40,273 nucleotides of DNA from Actinoplanes palleronii (GTDB taxonomy: Bacteria > Actinomycetota > Actinomycetes > Mycobacteriales > Micromonosporaceae). Below are positions 21,022 through 29,152 of this stretch, piece after piece (the stretch's first letter is position 1; each line of letters starts with the position of its first letter). Below the pieces are notes generated by a model that was not told the origin of the DNA, ran no database searches, and saw nothing but the letters and a program-made list of their open reading frames with translations. Where the stretch lies: positions 1-40,273 of the forward strand of contig NZ_BOMS01000175.1 of NCBI RefSeq assembly GCF_016862315.1. The letters are read 5' to 3'. A program made the position numbers and the translations under genes.

Positions 21022-22041
21022 ATGAGCGTTACACGACCACACCTGGCCCTCGAGGTGGACGGGGCCGGCGCGCACCCGGCGGCCGGCCACGCCGGACCGG
21101 CCGGTGACATCGCCGCCCTGACCGCCCGGGTCACCACCGCCGAGGCGGCCGGCTTCGCGCTGGTCACCATCGCCGACGCGGCGCTGCCGCCGCCCGGTGG
21201 CCCGGCCCGGGTCGAAGCCGGGGTCCGGGCGAGCTTCCTGTCCCGGCGCACCCAGCGGATCGGGCTCGCACCCACCCTGCACGTCACCGTCACCGAGCCG
21301 TTCCACCTGGCCACCCAGCTCGCCTCGCTGGACCACGCGTCGCTCGGCCGGGCCGGCTGGGTGGTCGGCGCCGACCACAGCGCCGCGGTCTACGCGACGG
21401 TCGGGCTGCCCCGGCTCGACGGCGCCGCGCTGCGTCAGGAGCTCGCCGACGGGATCGACGTGGCCCGGCAACTCTGGGACTCCTGGGAGGACGACGCGAT
21501 CATCCGCGACCGGGTGACCAGCCGGTTCCTCGACGCCGACCGGGTGCACCACGTCAACTTCACCGGTGAGCGGTTCTCCGTGGTCGGCCCGTTGATCACG
21601 CCCCGGCCGCCGCAGGGCCAGCTCGTCGTGCTCGGCGCGGACACCCTCGGCGTCACCGGCCGGCTCGACGTGGCGCTGGTCGCCGCGCCCACCGTCGACG
21701 AGGTCGCCGACCGGGCCCGGCAGGCGCGGACCGACGGCGCCCCGCTGGTCTTCGCCGACCTGGACGTGCTGCTCGGCGCGGACCGGCTCGCCGCCCTGGA
21801 CGCGGTCGCGCCGTGGGGACCGGCGCAGCGGCTGCGGCACACCGGCAGCGCCGAAGACCTGCGCGACCTCCTCGAGCGGCTGGCCGGCCTGGTCGACGGG
21901 GTCCGGCTGCACCCGGCCGAACTGCACGTCGACCTGCCCCGGCTGGCCACCGGGCTGGGCCGCCGCCCGGTCACCGGGCCTACCCTGCGCGACACGCTCG
22001 GGCTGCACCGGCCCGCCAACCGGTTCGCCACCGCCGGATAG
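21022..22041 (+). CDS. LLM-class flavin-dependent oxidoreductase
   Basis: A 339-aa luciferase-like (F420 or FMN dependent) monooxygenase. Seen: an early strand HLALEVDGAG, FALVTIADAAL, RTQRIGLAPTLHVTVTEPFHLATQLASLDHAS (quoted in part: IGLAPTLHVT and EPFHLATQLASLDHAS), and GRAGWVVG; these follow the NtaA/SsuD-type TIM barrel. AGGAGG is 7 nt before ATG 21022. It is shorter than NtaA-type partners and lacks part of the C-terminal helical region. It is followed after 10 nt by a second LLM monooxygenase, so the pair probably works on one class of organosulfur or related substrate. Confidence 0.82.
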   Translation: MSVTRPHLALEVDGAGAHPAAGHAGPAGDIAALTARVTTAEAAGFALVTIADAALPPPGGPARVEAGVRASFLSRRTQRIGLAPTLHVTVTEPFHLATQLASLDHASLGRAGWVVGADHSAAVYATVGLPRLDGAALRQELADGIDVARQLWDSWEDDAIIRDRVTSRFLDADRVHHVNFTGERFSVVGPLITPRPPQGQLVVLGADTLGVTGRLDVALVAAPTVDEVADRARQARTDGAPLVFADLDVLLGADRLAALDAVAPWGPAQRLRHTGSAEDLRDLLERLAGLVDGVRLHPAELHVDLPRLATGLGRRPVTGPTLRDTLGLHRPANRFATAG

Positions 22042-22051
22042 GAGGATCCAC

Positions 22052-23311
22052 ATGTCACCGCGCCTGCACCTGGGAGTGTTCTTCACCGGCGTCGGACCGC
22101 AACTGGTCTGGACCGATCCGGCGTTCAGCACGCACACCCACATCGACACGTTCGTCGCCACCGCGCAGACCCTGGAACGGGGACTCTTCGACGCGTTCTT
22201 CCTCGGCGAGGGGCTGCGCGTACGGGAAAATCGCGGACGCGTCCACGATCTGGACGTCGCCGGGCGGCCCGATGCGATCACCCAGCTCGCGGCCCTGGCC
22301 GCGGTGACCGAACGGATCGGCCTGGTCGCCACGCAGAACACCACCTACAACTTCCCGGCCGACCTGGCCCGGCGGCTCGCCAGCCTGGACGCGGTCTCCG
22401 GCGGGCGGGCCGGCTGGAACATCGTGACCACCGACAACGCGTGGACCGGCGAGAACTTCCGGCGCGGCGGCTGGCTGCCGCACGAACGCCGCTACGAGCG
22501 GGCCGGCGCGTTCGTCGAGACCGCCAAAGCGCTGTGGGGCGGCACGGCGGTGGACCGGCACGACGACCTGATCTCGGTCACCGCGCCGCCCACGGTGCCG
22601 GCCCGGCCGGTGCTCTTCCAGGCCGGCGATTCGGCCGGCGGACGCGACCTGGCGGCCCGGCACGCCGACGTGGTCTTCTCGGCGAACACCGACTACGACA
22701 AGGCCGTGGCCTACGCCGCGGACCTGCGCCGACGGCTCGCCGGTTATGGCCGGTCGGCGGACTCGCTGCGGATCCTGCCGGGCGCGGCCGTGGTCCTCGG
22801 CGACACACCGGCGCAGGCCGCGGAGAAGGCCGCGTGGATCCAGCGGGAGCAGGTCACCGGGCCGCGCGCGCTGGCCTTCCTCGAGCAGTACTGGGGCAAG
22901 GACCTCTCCGGCTACGACCCGGACGGCCCACTGCCGGACATCGAACCGGCCGAGGGCGAACTCGACCCGTCCCGTGGCACCATCGCGATCGAGCACCGGA
23001 CCGGCAAGGCCGAACGGATCGCCGGGTGGCGCGCGCTCGCCGCGGAACGAAAGCTGTCCATCCGCGACCTGGTCGTCGAGGTGACCCCGCAGCACAGCAC
23101 GTTCGTCGGGACGCCGGGGCAGATCGCCGACGAGTGGACCCGTTACGTCCGGGACCGGGCGGTGGACGGCTTCAACATCCTGCCGCAGCTGCTGCCCGGC
23201 ACGATCGAGGACATCGTCGACAAGCTGGTGCCGGAGTTGCAGGACCGCGGCGTCTACCGCACCGCGTACGAGGGCACCACCCTGCGCGACCACCTGGACC
23301 TGCCCGCTTAG
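22052..23311 (+). CDS. NtaA/DmoA-family FMN-dependent monooxygenase
   Basis: A 419-aa protein of the NtaA/SnaA/DszA(SoxA) family of two-component flavin monooxygenases. Seen: GLFDAFFLGEGLRVRE, ERIGLVATQNTTYNFPADLARRLASLD (parts quoted), GRAGWNIVTTDNAWTGENF, and the later VLFQAGDSAGGRDLAARHAD, the typical FMN-phosphate region. Family members oxidise nitrilotriacetate, dimethyl sulfide or sulfones with FMNH2 from a reductase; no reductase lies in this window. GGAGG stands 6 nt before ATG. Second gene of the LLM operon. Its stop overlaps the convergent gene's stop (TAG at 23309-23311 and TAA at 23310-23308). Confidence 0.87.
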   Translation: MSPRLHLGVFFTGVGPQLVWTDPAFSTHTHIDTFVATAQTLERGLFDAFFLGEGLRVRENRGRVHDLDVAGRPDAITQLAALAAVTERIGLVATQNTTYNFPADLARRLASLDAVSGGRAGWNIVTTDNAWTGENFRRGGWLPHERRYERAGAFVETAKALWGGTAVDRHDDLISVTAPPTVPARPVLFQAGDSAGGRDLAARHADVVFSANTDYDKAVAYAADLRRRLAGYGRSADSLRILPGAAVVLGDTPAQAAEKAAWIQREQVTGPRALAFLEQYWGKDLSGYDPDGPLPDIEPAEGELDPSRGTIAIEHRTGKAERIAGWRALAAERKLSIRDLVVEVTPQHSTFVGTPGQIADEWTRYVRDRAVDGFNILPQLLPGTIEDIVDKLVPELQDRGVYRTAYEGTTLRDHLDLPA

Positions 23312-23880
23312 GCGACCGCCCGGGCCTCTCCCCCGACGGCGGGGAGGGGCGGGGCGGCGTCGATCAGGGCGGACAGGTCGGCGGCCGAGCCCTCGGTCAG
23401 CCGGTAGACCCCCTGGATGCTCATCGAGTTGGTGAGGCGGCCGTCGACGACGTGTTTCGGGGTGCGGGTGACACCCTTCGCATTGCGCCAGGTCAGCGTC
23501 GGCAGCAGCTCGCCGGGGACGGTGACGTCGAAGCGGATCGGGGTCGCGTCGACGTGCACCGGCGCGGCACCGCACCGACCGGCGCCGAGCGCGTCGTCCC
23601 ACCCGGGATGCCCCTGATAGGCCGGGTCGGCCCAGAACGCCGGCAGCGCGCCACAGCACGCCGACTGCTTCCAGTCGAGCACCCGCAATCGGCTGACCAC
23701 GTGGATCACGCACTTGTTGACGTGCAGCGCGAAGACCTCGTCGCCGGTGTCCACCGAACCCCAGCCGATTGAGGAGCCGTGCGCGCCGCTGAAGACCACC
23801 GGTGGCCGGCGCCCGACAAAACCCTTGCGCAAGGGGCGGCACACATCCTGGGTCCACAGTGCGGTGAAGGCGACTGACAT
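23308..23880 (-). CDS. Hypothetical protein (190 aa), unknown
   Basis: Starts at ATG 23880, 10 nt after the upstream gene's stop; an alternative ATG 23910 would overlap that gene by 20 nt. Neither has a good ribosome site. The protein is soluble and beta-rich with several Cys (DVCRPLRKGF, HVNKCVIHVV, QSACCGALPAFW, GAGRCGAAP) and a later segment LPTLTWRNAKGVTRTPKHVV. It may bind a metal or form disulfides, but has no signal peptide. Last gene of a three-gene operon after the NADAR and S24-like genes, and convergent with the LLM operon, sharing a stop. No family recognised. Confidence 0.6.
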   Translation of the reverse strand: MSVAFTALWTQDVCRPLRKGFVGRRPPVVFSGAHGSSIGWGSVDTGDEVFALHVNKCVIHVVSRLRVLDWKQSACCGALPAFWADPAYQGHPGWDDALGAGRCGAAPVHVDATPIRFDVTVPGELLPTLTWRNAKGVTRTPKHVVDGRLTNSMSIQGVYRLTEGSAADLSALIDAAPPLPAVGGEARAVA

Positions 23881-23890
23881 GCCGGGGATT

Positions 23891-24265
23891 CTAGGGAGAC
23901 CCACCGACATTTTTGTGTACGCCGGCGCGCACCTTACCCGCGACCCGTGGGCGGGGCACCCCGTCGACGGCGGTGCAGATGCCGAAGACCCGGGCGAAAC
24001 CGGTCCAGCCGTTCACCCGGCCGCGGTTGTTGCTGATCTGCACGCGCGCGGTGTCCGCCTGGATCGCGGAGACCAGGTGAAGGTACGTCGAGCCGGCCAC
24101 CCGGGCCAGCACGATGTCGCCGACCTCCAGCCTGGCCGGGTCGACCGGGGCCACCGTGACCAGCTGACGGCTGCGGATCAGCGGGACCATCGACGACCCG
24201 GTGGGCCGGAATTCGATCACCGCGCCGGCCGCCACCCGGGCCGCGTGCGCGTCCAGGGCACCCAT
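23891..24265 (-). CDS. S24/S26 peptidase-like protein
   Basis: A 124-aa protein with the LexA/signal-peptidase fold pattern: FRPTGSSMVPLIRSRQLVTV carries the nucleophile Ser of the S-x-M motif, LEVGDIVLARV follows, then YLHLVSAI and VQISNNRGRVNGW. The usual catalytic Lys after the second strand is not evident (Ser stands near that place), so it may be inactive. No DNA-binding domain or membrane segment is present. ATG 24265 has GGAGGG 8 nt upstream. It sits 4 nt after the NADAR gene and 10 nt before an unknown gene, as the middle of an operon. Confidence 0.7.
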   Translation of the reverse strand: MGALDAHAARVAAGAVIEFRPTGSSMVPLIRSRQLVTVAPVDPARLEVGDIVLARVAGSTYLHLVSAIQADTARVQISNNRGRVNGWTGFARVFGICTAVDGVPRPRVAGKVRAGVHKNVGGSP

Positions 24266-24269
24266 CGGC

Positions 24270-24833
24270 TCAGCCCTCCGCACCGAGCCGGCTGCGGACC
24301 TCCATCAGCGCGAAGCCGAGCAGGTTGAGGCCGCGCCACCGGGCCGGGTCGTCGGCGCGTGGGTCGTCCCGGGTCAGCCCGATCCCCCAGATGCGATCCA
24401 TCGGGCTCGCCTCGACCAGGACACGGGTGCCGGTACCGGCCAAGAACGTACCCAAATCGGGGTTTTGGTGGAATTTGGCGAGATTGCCGGTGACCACGAT
24501 CGCGAAGCGATTGTCGTTCCAGACCTGCTGGTCGAAGCGGGCCACCCGGCCGCCGAGGGTCTTCGCCTGCCGGGGATGGCCGGACGCGAGGATCTGCGCG
24601 GCCATCGCGGTGTCGCCGAACAGCGTCGCCTTGCCCCACATCATGTAGTGCTCCGCGGTCGCGAACCGGATGCCGTCGACGGTGAAACCCTCCGGCGACC
24701 ACTGGCTCAGGCAGCTCGCGCTGACGCTCCCGTCGCGGGCCGGGGTGTGCCCCCAGAAGTGCAGGTACTTGACCCGCTGACCAGCCGCGGTGAGAGCGGC
24801 CAGGTCGGCGACGGTGCGAACCTCGGCGATCAT
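24270..24833 (-). CDS. NADAR domain protein (YbiA-like N-glycosidase)
   Basis: A 187-aa protein with a full NADAR domain. Seen: LHFWGHTPA, CLSQWSPEGFTVDG, FATAEHYMMWGKATLFGD, GNLAKFHQNPDL and LVEASPMDRIWGIGL. YbiA/RibX members cleave early riboflavin intermediates; other NADAR proteins remove ADP-ribose from modified bases or nucleotides and act in NAD-related damage or anti-phage systems. The conserved Glu in TAEHYM and the final EASP-DRIWGIG motif are intact. First gene of a three-gene operon with a S24-like protein and an unknown protein. Divergent from the SAM methyltransferase at 24951. Confidence 0.9.
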   Translation of the reverse strand: MIAEVRTVADLAALTAAGQRVKYLHFWGHTPARDGSVSASCLSQWSPEGFTVDGIRFATAEHYMMWGKATLFGDTAMAAQILASGHPRQAKTLGGRVARFDQQVWNDNRFAIVVTGNLAKFHQNPDLGTFLAGTGTRVLVEASPMDRIWGIGLTRDDPRADDPARWRGLNLLGFALMEVRSRLGAEG

Positions 24834-24950
24834 GTCGCCGAGTCTGCGGCATCCGCGGCCGGAAAGCGCCCCATTTACCGGGCAGCGCGGCGCGGACGAA
24901 TTGACTACGATCTTCCTGTTTCAGGTACGCGGTGCGGAAGGGGACCTGTC

Positions 24951-25772
24951 GTGACGGATCCGTTGAAAAGCTCCAGGATCGACACGTCGGTAGCCCATCC
25001 GGCCCGGCGCTACGACTATCTGCTCGGCGGCAAGGACAACTTCGAGGCCGACCGGCAGTCCGCCGACGAGATCGAGAAACGTCACCCGACGGCCCGGCTG
25101 AGCGCCCTGGAGAACCGGTACTTCATGCACCGCGCGGTGCGGTTCATGGCGCGGCAGGGCATCCGGCAGTTCCTCGACATCGGCACCGGCATCCCGACCT
25201 CGCCGAACACCCACGAGATCGCCCAGGAGACCGACGCGTCCGCGCGGATCGTCTACGTCGACAACGACCCGCTGGTGCTGGTGCACGCCCGGGCGCTGCT
25301 GACCGGCGCGCCGCAGGGCCGGACCACCTACATCGAGGCCGACCTGCGCCGGCCGGCCGAGATCCTGGACGACCCCGGCCTGCGGGCCACCCTCGACCTG
25401 TCCCAGCCGGTCGGTCTGCTGCTGATCGCCGTGCTGCACTTCATCCGCGACGACGACGATCCGCGAGCCATCCTGGACACCCTGATCGGCGCGCTGCCGG
25501 CCGGCAGTATCGTCGCCGCCTCGAACGCGACGCCGGAGTACATGCCGGCCGAGCAGATCACCGCGCTGCGCAAGGTGATGGAACGCCAGTGGCAGGACCG
25601 CACCGGCGCCGAACTGACCGCCCTGTTCACCCATCCGGACCTGCGGCTGGTGGCGCCGGGCGTGCAGTCGGTGTCGCAGTGGTGGCCCGAGGACGCGCCG
25701 CAGCCGCGCCCCCCGGTCGCGGACATCGCCGCCAACGGCCTGGTGGCCGAGGTGGTCCGGGACCGGCCGTGA
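24951..25772 (+). CDS. SAM-dependent methyltransferase (DUF574 family)
   Basis: A 273-aa protein of the large actinobacterial S-adenosyl methyltransferase family formerly called DUF574. Seen: SVAHPARRYDYLLGGKDNFEADR, AVRFMARQGIRQFLDIGTGIPTSPNTHE (in part: QFLDIGTGIP is the SAM-binding glycine loop), RIVYVDNDPLVLVHARALL and LLLIAVLHFIRDDD. Start GTG 24951 has GAAGGGG about 7 nt upstream. These proteins are present in many copies in Actinoplanes and Streptomyces and their substrates are mostly unknown. Monocistronic; convergent with the DUF4232 lipoprotein gene with only 4 nt between stops. Confidence 0.92.
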   Translation: MTDPLKSSRIDTSVAHPARRYDYLLGGKDNFEADRQSADEIEKRHPTARLSALENRYFMHRAVRFMARQGIRQFLDIGTGIPTSPNTHEIAQETDASARIVYVDNDPLVLVHARALLTGAPQGRTTYIEADLRRPAEILDDPGLRATLDLSQPVGLLLIAVLHFIRDDDDPRAILDTLIGALPAGSIVAASNATPEYMPAEQITALRKVMERQWQDRTGAELTALFTHPDLRLVAPGVQSVSQWWPEDAPQPRPPVADIAANGLVAEVVRDRP

Positions 25773-25776
25773 CCGT

Positions 25777-26430
25777 TTACGACGGGTCCAGCTTGGTGCC
25801 CGGCGTGATCGCCCAGATCGTGCCGACGTCGACGCCCTCCGCGGCGCACTGGTTGCCGGTGGAGCTGACGAACACCGAGGCGGTCTCGTCCGGCGGGTAG
25901 ACGCGCAGGCCGCGCACCGCGGTCGGCTTGCACTCGGCGGCGTCGAAGAACCCGGCGTCCGAGCTCTGCACGATGGTGTGCGCGGCCTTGCCCGGCTTGA
26001 GGGTGACGGTGACCTTCTTCTGGGTGCCGCCCCGCTTGAACGGCGAGCCGACCTGCGTGCCCTGGTCGCCGGTGACCCAGGAGACGCCGGGGTATCCGTA
26101 CAGGGTGCAGGTGTGGTCGGAGGCGTTGGTGAACAGCAGCGCGACGTAGGACGTGCCGGCCGCGCCGCTGCCGTCACCGATCTTGAGCTTCAGGTCGCCG
26201 GTGTGGCACCGCGGGGTCGCGGCCGGTTTCCCGGATGCCTTTCCGGTCGCTGTCGCGGTTGCTGTTGCGGTCGTTGCTGCGCTCGTTGTCGCGGTCGCTT
26301 TTCCGGTCGCTGATGTCGTCGGTGACACCGCCGGCGGTGCGGCCGGCGCGGAGCTGGGCTGCGACGACGCGGAACAACCGGCGGCGAACAGCAGGGGCGT
26401 GGAGAGCAGGACGATCGCGGCGCGCTTCAT
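25777..26430 (-). CDS. DUF4232 lipoprotein
   Basis: A 217-aa secreted lipoprotein. Signal peptide MKRAAIVLLSTPLLFAAGC ends in a lipobox (FAAGC, Cys19). A Ser/Thr/Ala-rich linker (about 20-72) with repeated Thr-Ala follows. The DUF4232 domain (about 74-217) shows CHTGDLKLKIG, YVALLFTNASDHTCTLYGYPGVSWV and a C-terminal pair of Cys (AECKPT, NQCAAEG), likely disulfides. The family is exported and beta-sandwich-like, of unknown role in the envelope. Immediately convergent with the methyltransferase. No partner gene on the same strand nearby, so it is probably monocistronic. Confidence 0.9.
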   Translation of the reverse strand: MKRAAIVLLSTPLLFAAGCSASSQPSSAPAAPPAVSPTTSATGKATATTSAATTATATATATGKASGKPAATPRCHTGDLKLKIGDGSGAAGTSYVALLFTNASDHTCTLYGYPGVSWVTGDQGTQVGSPFKRGGTQKKVTVTLKPGKAAHTIVQSSDAGFFDAAECKPTAVRGLRVYPPDETASVFVSSTGNQCAAEGVDVGTIWAITPGTKLDPS

Positions 26431-26496
26431 GCCTGAAGTTGTAACCCGCGCTCCGGTGTCCGAACCTCCTCCATTCGTGCCGCCGGACGATCTCTG

Positions 26497-26700
26497 TCAG
26501 ATATCGACCAGTAGCAGCGCGGCCGCCGGGCAGATCGCGACCGCGTCGCGGACCGCGTCCCAGTGCTCCGGAGCCGGGACCGGCTGCAGAACGATCGCCA
26601 CGCCGTCCTCGTCGCGCTGGTCGAAGACCTCCGGGGCGGTCATCACGCACTGACCGGCGGCGATGCACTTGGGCTCGTCGAACTCGATCCGCTTCACCAC
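26497..26700 (-). CDS. [3Fe-4S] ferredoxin
   Basis: A 67-aa ferredoxin of the P450 partner type. DEPKCIAAGQCVMTAPEVF holds two of the cluster Cys (C-x5-C) and AICPAAALLLVD holds the third, the arrangement of [3Fe-4S] ferredoxins. It starts at GTG 26700 or GTG 26697; the latter overlaps the P450 stop by 4 nt (GTGA). It would deliver electrons from a NAD(P)H ferredoxin reductase, absent from this window, to the adjacent P450. Tight overlap with the P450 gene shows an operon. Confidence 0.92.
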   Translation of the reverse strand: MVKRIEFDEPKCIAAGQCVMTAPEVFDQRDEDGVAIVLQPVPAPEHWDAVRDAVAICPAAALLLVDI

Positions 26701-27899
26701 CGGACCGGCACCTCCTCGAGGCCACCGACGATCAGCCCGTCCCGCCGGCGCAGCTCCCCGGCCGGCACGGCCAGCTCGAGGGTGGGCAACCGGTCGAGCA
26801 GCACCGCGAGGACCACCTGCAACTCGGTGCGGGCCAGGGCCTGGCCGAGGCAGGAGTGCGGGCCCACGCCGAACGCCAGGTGCGGGTTCGGCACCCGGTC
26901 GATCAGCATCTCGCCGGCCTCCGGGTACGCCCGCTCGTCCCGGTTGCCCGAGGCCATGCTCACCACCACGGTGGTGCCCGCCGCGATCGGGCAGCCGGCC
27001 ACCTCGATGTCCTCGGAGATGTAACGGGGCAGGCCGAAGCCGGGGTTGGCGTCGAAGCGCAGCGACTCCTCGACCGCCGAGTTGATCAGGCCGCGGTCGT
27101 CGAGCAGCCGTTCCCAGCGGCGCGGGCGGTCGGCGAGCAGCATCGAGACCATCTTGCCGATCATGTTGGCGGTGGTCTCGTGCCCGGCGACCAGCAGGCC
27201 CTGCGCCGTGATGACCAGCTCCTCCTCGGACAACCGGCCGTCCTGGCTGTCGACCACCGCGGCCAGCTCGCTGAGCAGGTCGTCGCCGGGCTTGGACCGC
27301 TTGTCCTGCACGTGCTGGACCATGAACGCCTGGAACTCGGCGGCCGCGGTGGTCAGCTCGTCCTGATCGTATTTGGTCAGGTTCAGCATGGCGTCGGACC
27401 AGTGGGAGAACTTGTCGCGATATCCGGGGTCGACGCCGAGCAGTTCACAGATGACGAAGACCGGAAGCGGGAAACCGAGCGCCGACTGCAGATCGCCGGG
27501 CTGCCCACCGGCGAGCATGTCGTCGATCAATTGGTGCGCGATCTCCTCGATCCGGGGGCGCATCGCGGTGACCCGTTTGACGGTGAACGACTTGTTCATC
27601 ATCCGGCGCCAGCGCGGGTGGTCGGGGCCGGCCGTCATCGCCGAGTTCTCGCTGCTGAACACGCCGCCGTCGTCAGCCGTGGAGACCTTGGCGGCGTCCG
27701 GCGCGGTCAGGCTGTGCGTGAAGCGCGGGTCGGCGAGCAGCTCGCGGACATCGGCATACCGGGTGAGCAGCAGGGCTTCGTCGCCGCTGACCATCCGGAC
27801 CCGGGACACCGGGCACTCGTCGCGCAACCGCTCCCATTCCGGGGACGGTTCGAGGGCCGCGGGGTGAGCGAACGGGTAGACGGGAACCGTTTCAGACAT
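26694..27899 (-). CDS. Cytochrome P450
   Basis: A 401-aa bacterial class I P450. The I-helix oxygen-binding motif is LLVAGHETTANMI, the K-helix ExxR is EESLRF, and the haem loop is HLAFGVGPHSCLGQALART with the proximal Cys. It is of typical length for CYP105/107-like enzymes. GGAGG lies 4 nt before ATG 27899, so the in-frame extension to 27923 is not used. It hydroxylates an unknown small molecule; no other biosynthetic gene flanks it, so an isolated tailoring or detoxifying role is possible. Operon with the ferredoxin gene. The region before it (27900-28036) is divergent with the DivIVA-repeat gene. Confidence 0.93.
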   Translation of the reverse strand: MSETVPVYPFAHPAALEPSPEWERLRDECPVSRVRMVSGDEALLLTRYADVRELLADPRFTHSLTAPDAAKVSTADDGGVFSSENSAMTAGPDHPRWRRMMNKSFTVKRVTAMRPRIEEIAHQLIDDMLAGGQPGDLQSALGFPLPVFVICELLGVDPGYRDKFSHWSDAMLNLTKYDQDELTTAAAEFQAFMVQHVQDKRSKPGDDLLSELAAVVDSQDGRLSEEELVITAQGLLVAGHETTANMIGKMVSMLLADRPRRWERLLDDRGLINSAVEESLRFDANPGFGLPRYISEDIEVAGCPIAAGTTVVVSMASGNRDERAYPEAGEMLIDRVPNPHLAFGVGPHSCLGQALARTELQVVLAVLLDRLPTLELAVPAGELRRRDGLIVGGLEEVPVRW

Positions 27900-28036
27900 G
27901 GGTCCTCCATTGTGTCCGGCCACGGCCGACCGTAAGCGAGAAGAATGATTTGTACAAGGGCGCCCGAAACGATCAAGGGATTCACCAGTGGCTATGGTTT
28001 AGGCCGATATTTTGCCGCCTTGCTACCTTCTTGACC

Positions 28037-28264
28037 ATGGCGATTGACTTCCTGGTGGTCCTGCGCGGCTACGACCGGTTCGCAGTGGACAAGCTCTTCA
28101 CCCAGGCCCAGGACGCGGTGAGCTCGGGCAGCCAGCTCGCCCGCACGGCGGCCCGCGACGCGCTCACCGGCGCGGAGTTCGGCGCCTCCCTGCGCGGCTA
28201 CGACCGCGCCCAGGTCGACCTGGCCGTCAAGATCATGGCCGACGTCCTCACCCGCATCCCCTGA
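28037..28264 (+). CDS. Small DivIVA-like repeat protein
   Basis: A 75-aa protein with the DivIVA-type motif twice: FLVVLRGYDRFAVDKLFTQA near the N terminus and ASLRGYDRAQVDLAVKIMAD near the C terminus. In full DivIVA/Wag31 the F-x-x-x-x-x-GYD-x-x-x-V-D motif starts the membrane-binding domain; here the long coiled coil is missing. Such short proteins are common in actinobacteria and may modify polar-growth complexes. ATG 28037 has no clear ribosome site, so the message may be leaderless or the start uncertain. It stands alone, divergent from the P450. Confidence 0.8.
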   Translation: MAIDFLVVLRGYDRFAVDKLFTQAQDAVSSGSQLARTAARDALTGAEFGASLRGYDRAQVDLAVKIMADVLTRIP

Positions 28265-28448
28265 CCGCCATTCACCCGCGAGGCCGCAGCCACTCCGGAC
28301 CGCTGCGCACCTCCGGACGCCGGCTGGTTTCCCGAGGTGCCTTGGGTACGGTGAGACACCCCGGAGGACCAGCCGGAGACGGGGGAGCGCGCTGCGGTCC
28401 GGGGTGACGCGGCGTCGCGTCGGCCGCACGGGCGGGACGTGGCTCGTG

Positions 28449-28470
28449 GCCTACCGGGCGCTCGGTAGGC
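28449..28470. terminator. Hairpin after the two-component operon
   Basis: GCCTACCG-GGCGCT-CGGTAGGC: perfect 8-bp arms with a 6-nt loop, 9 nt after the stop of the response regulator gene on the minus strand. Confidence 0.65.
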
Positions 28471-28478
28471 GTACCGGA

Positions 28479-29150
28479 TCAGGCGCGTTCGCCGGGGCGG
28501 ACCAGGCCGCTCTGGTAGCCGATCACCACGAGCTGGGCGCGGTCGCGGACGCCGAGCTTGGTCATCGCCCGGTGCACGTGGGTCTTGGCGGTCAGCGGCG
28601 AGAGGACCAGCAGCGCGGCGATGTCCTCGTTCGACCGGCCCAGGGTCACCAGCCGGACCACTTCGCGTTCACGGTCGGTGAGCAGCTCCAGCTCCGGTGG
28701 CACCCGCAGCGGCTGGTCGTCCGGGGACAGCAGCCGGTCGATGAGCCCCTTCGTCGCCCGCGGGGTCAGCAGCGCCTCGCCGGCGGTGACCACCCGGATC
28801 GCGCGCAGCAGTTCCTCCGGCTCGACGTCCTTGCTGAGGAAGCCGCTGGCGCCGGCCCGCAGCGCGGCGAGCACGTTCTGATCCGCGTCGAACGTGGTCA
28901 GCACGACGATTTTCACGCCACTGAGCTGCGGATCCGCGCTGATCCGGCGGGTCGCCTCGACACCGTCGACGCGCGGCATCCGGATGTCCATGAGCACCAC
29001 GTCGGCGCGCTCGGAGCGGGCCAGCTCGACCGCCTCGCCACCGTCGGCGGCCTCACCGACCACCTCCATGCCGTCGGCCAGGTCGATGATCAGGCGGAAC
29101 CCGGCCCGGATCAGGGTCTGGTCGTCGGCCAGCAGAACCCGGATGGTCAC
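28479..29150 (-). CDS. NarL/LuxR-family response regulator
   Basis: A 223-aa response regulator from GTG 29150 (GAGGAG 5 nt upstream; GTG 29156 is an alternative that overlaps the kinase stop by 4 nt). The receiver domain (about 1-118) has the acidic pair in LLADDQTLIRAG, phospho-acceptor Asp55 in VVLMDIRMP, and the conserved Thr and Lys in VLTTFDAD and GFLSKDVEPEELL. A LuxR-type HTH lies at about 155-215 (LTDREREVVRLVTLGRSNED, then AKTHVHRAMTKLGVRDR). It is coupled to the kinase gene just upstream. The target genes are unknown. Confidence 0.95.
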   Translation of the reverse strand: MTIRVLLADDQTLIRAGFRLIIDLADGMEVVGEAADGGEAVELARSERADVVLMDIRMPRVDGVEATRRISADPQLSGVKIVVLTTFDADQNVLAALRAGASGFLSKDVEPEELLRAIRVVTAGEALLTPRATKGLIDRLLSPDDQPLRVPPELELLTDREREVVRLVTLGRSNEDIAALLVLSPLTAKTHVHRAMTKLGVRDRAQLVVIGYQSGLVRPGERA

Positions 29151-29152
29151 GG

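Noticed and set aside
22055..23857. Open frame of 600 codons on the minus strand opposite the LLM genes
   Set aside because: Arg/Gly/Pro-rich translation without motifs; it is the antisense frame of well-supported LLM genes with strong ribosome sites.
26235..26444. Leu/Arg/Ser repeat frame over the DUF4232 linker
   Set aside because: Antisense of the Thr/Ala-rich linker; the repeat is a by-product of biased codons.
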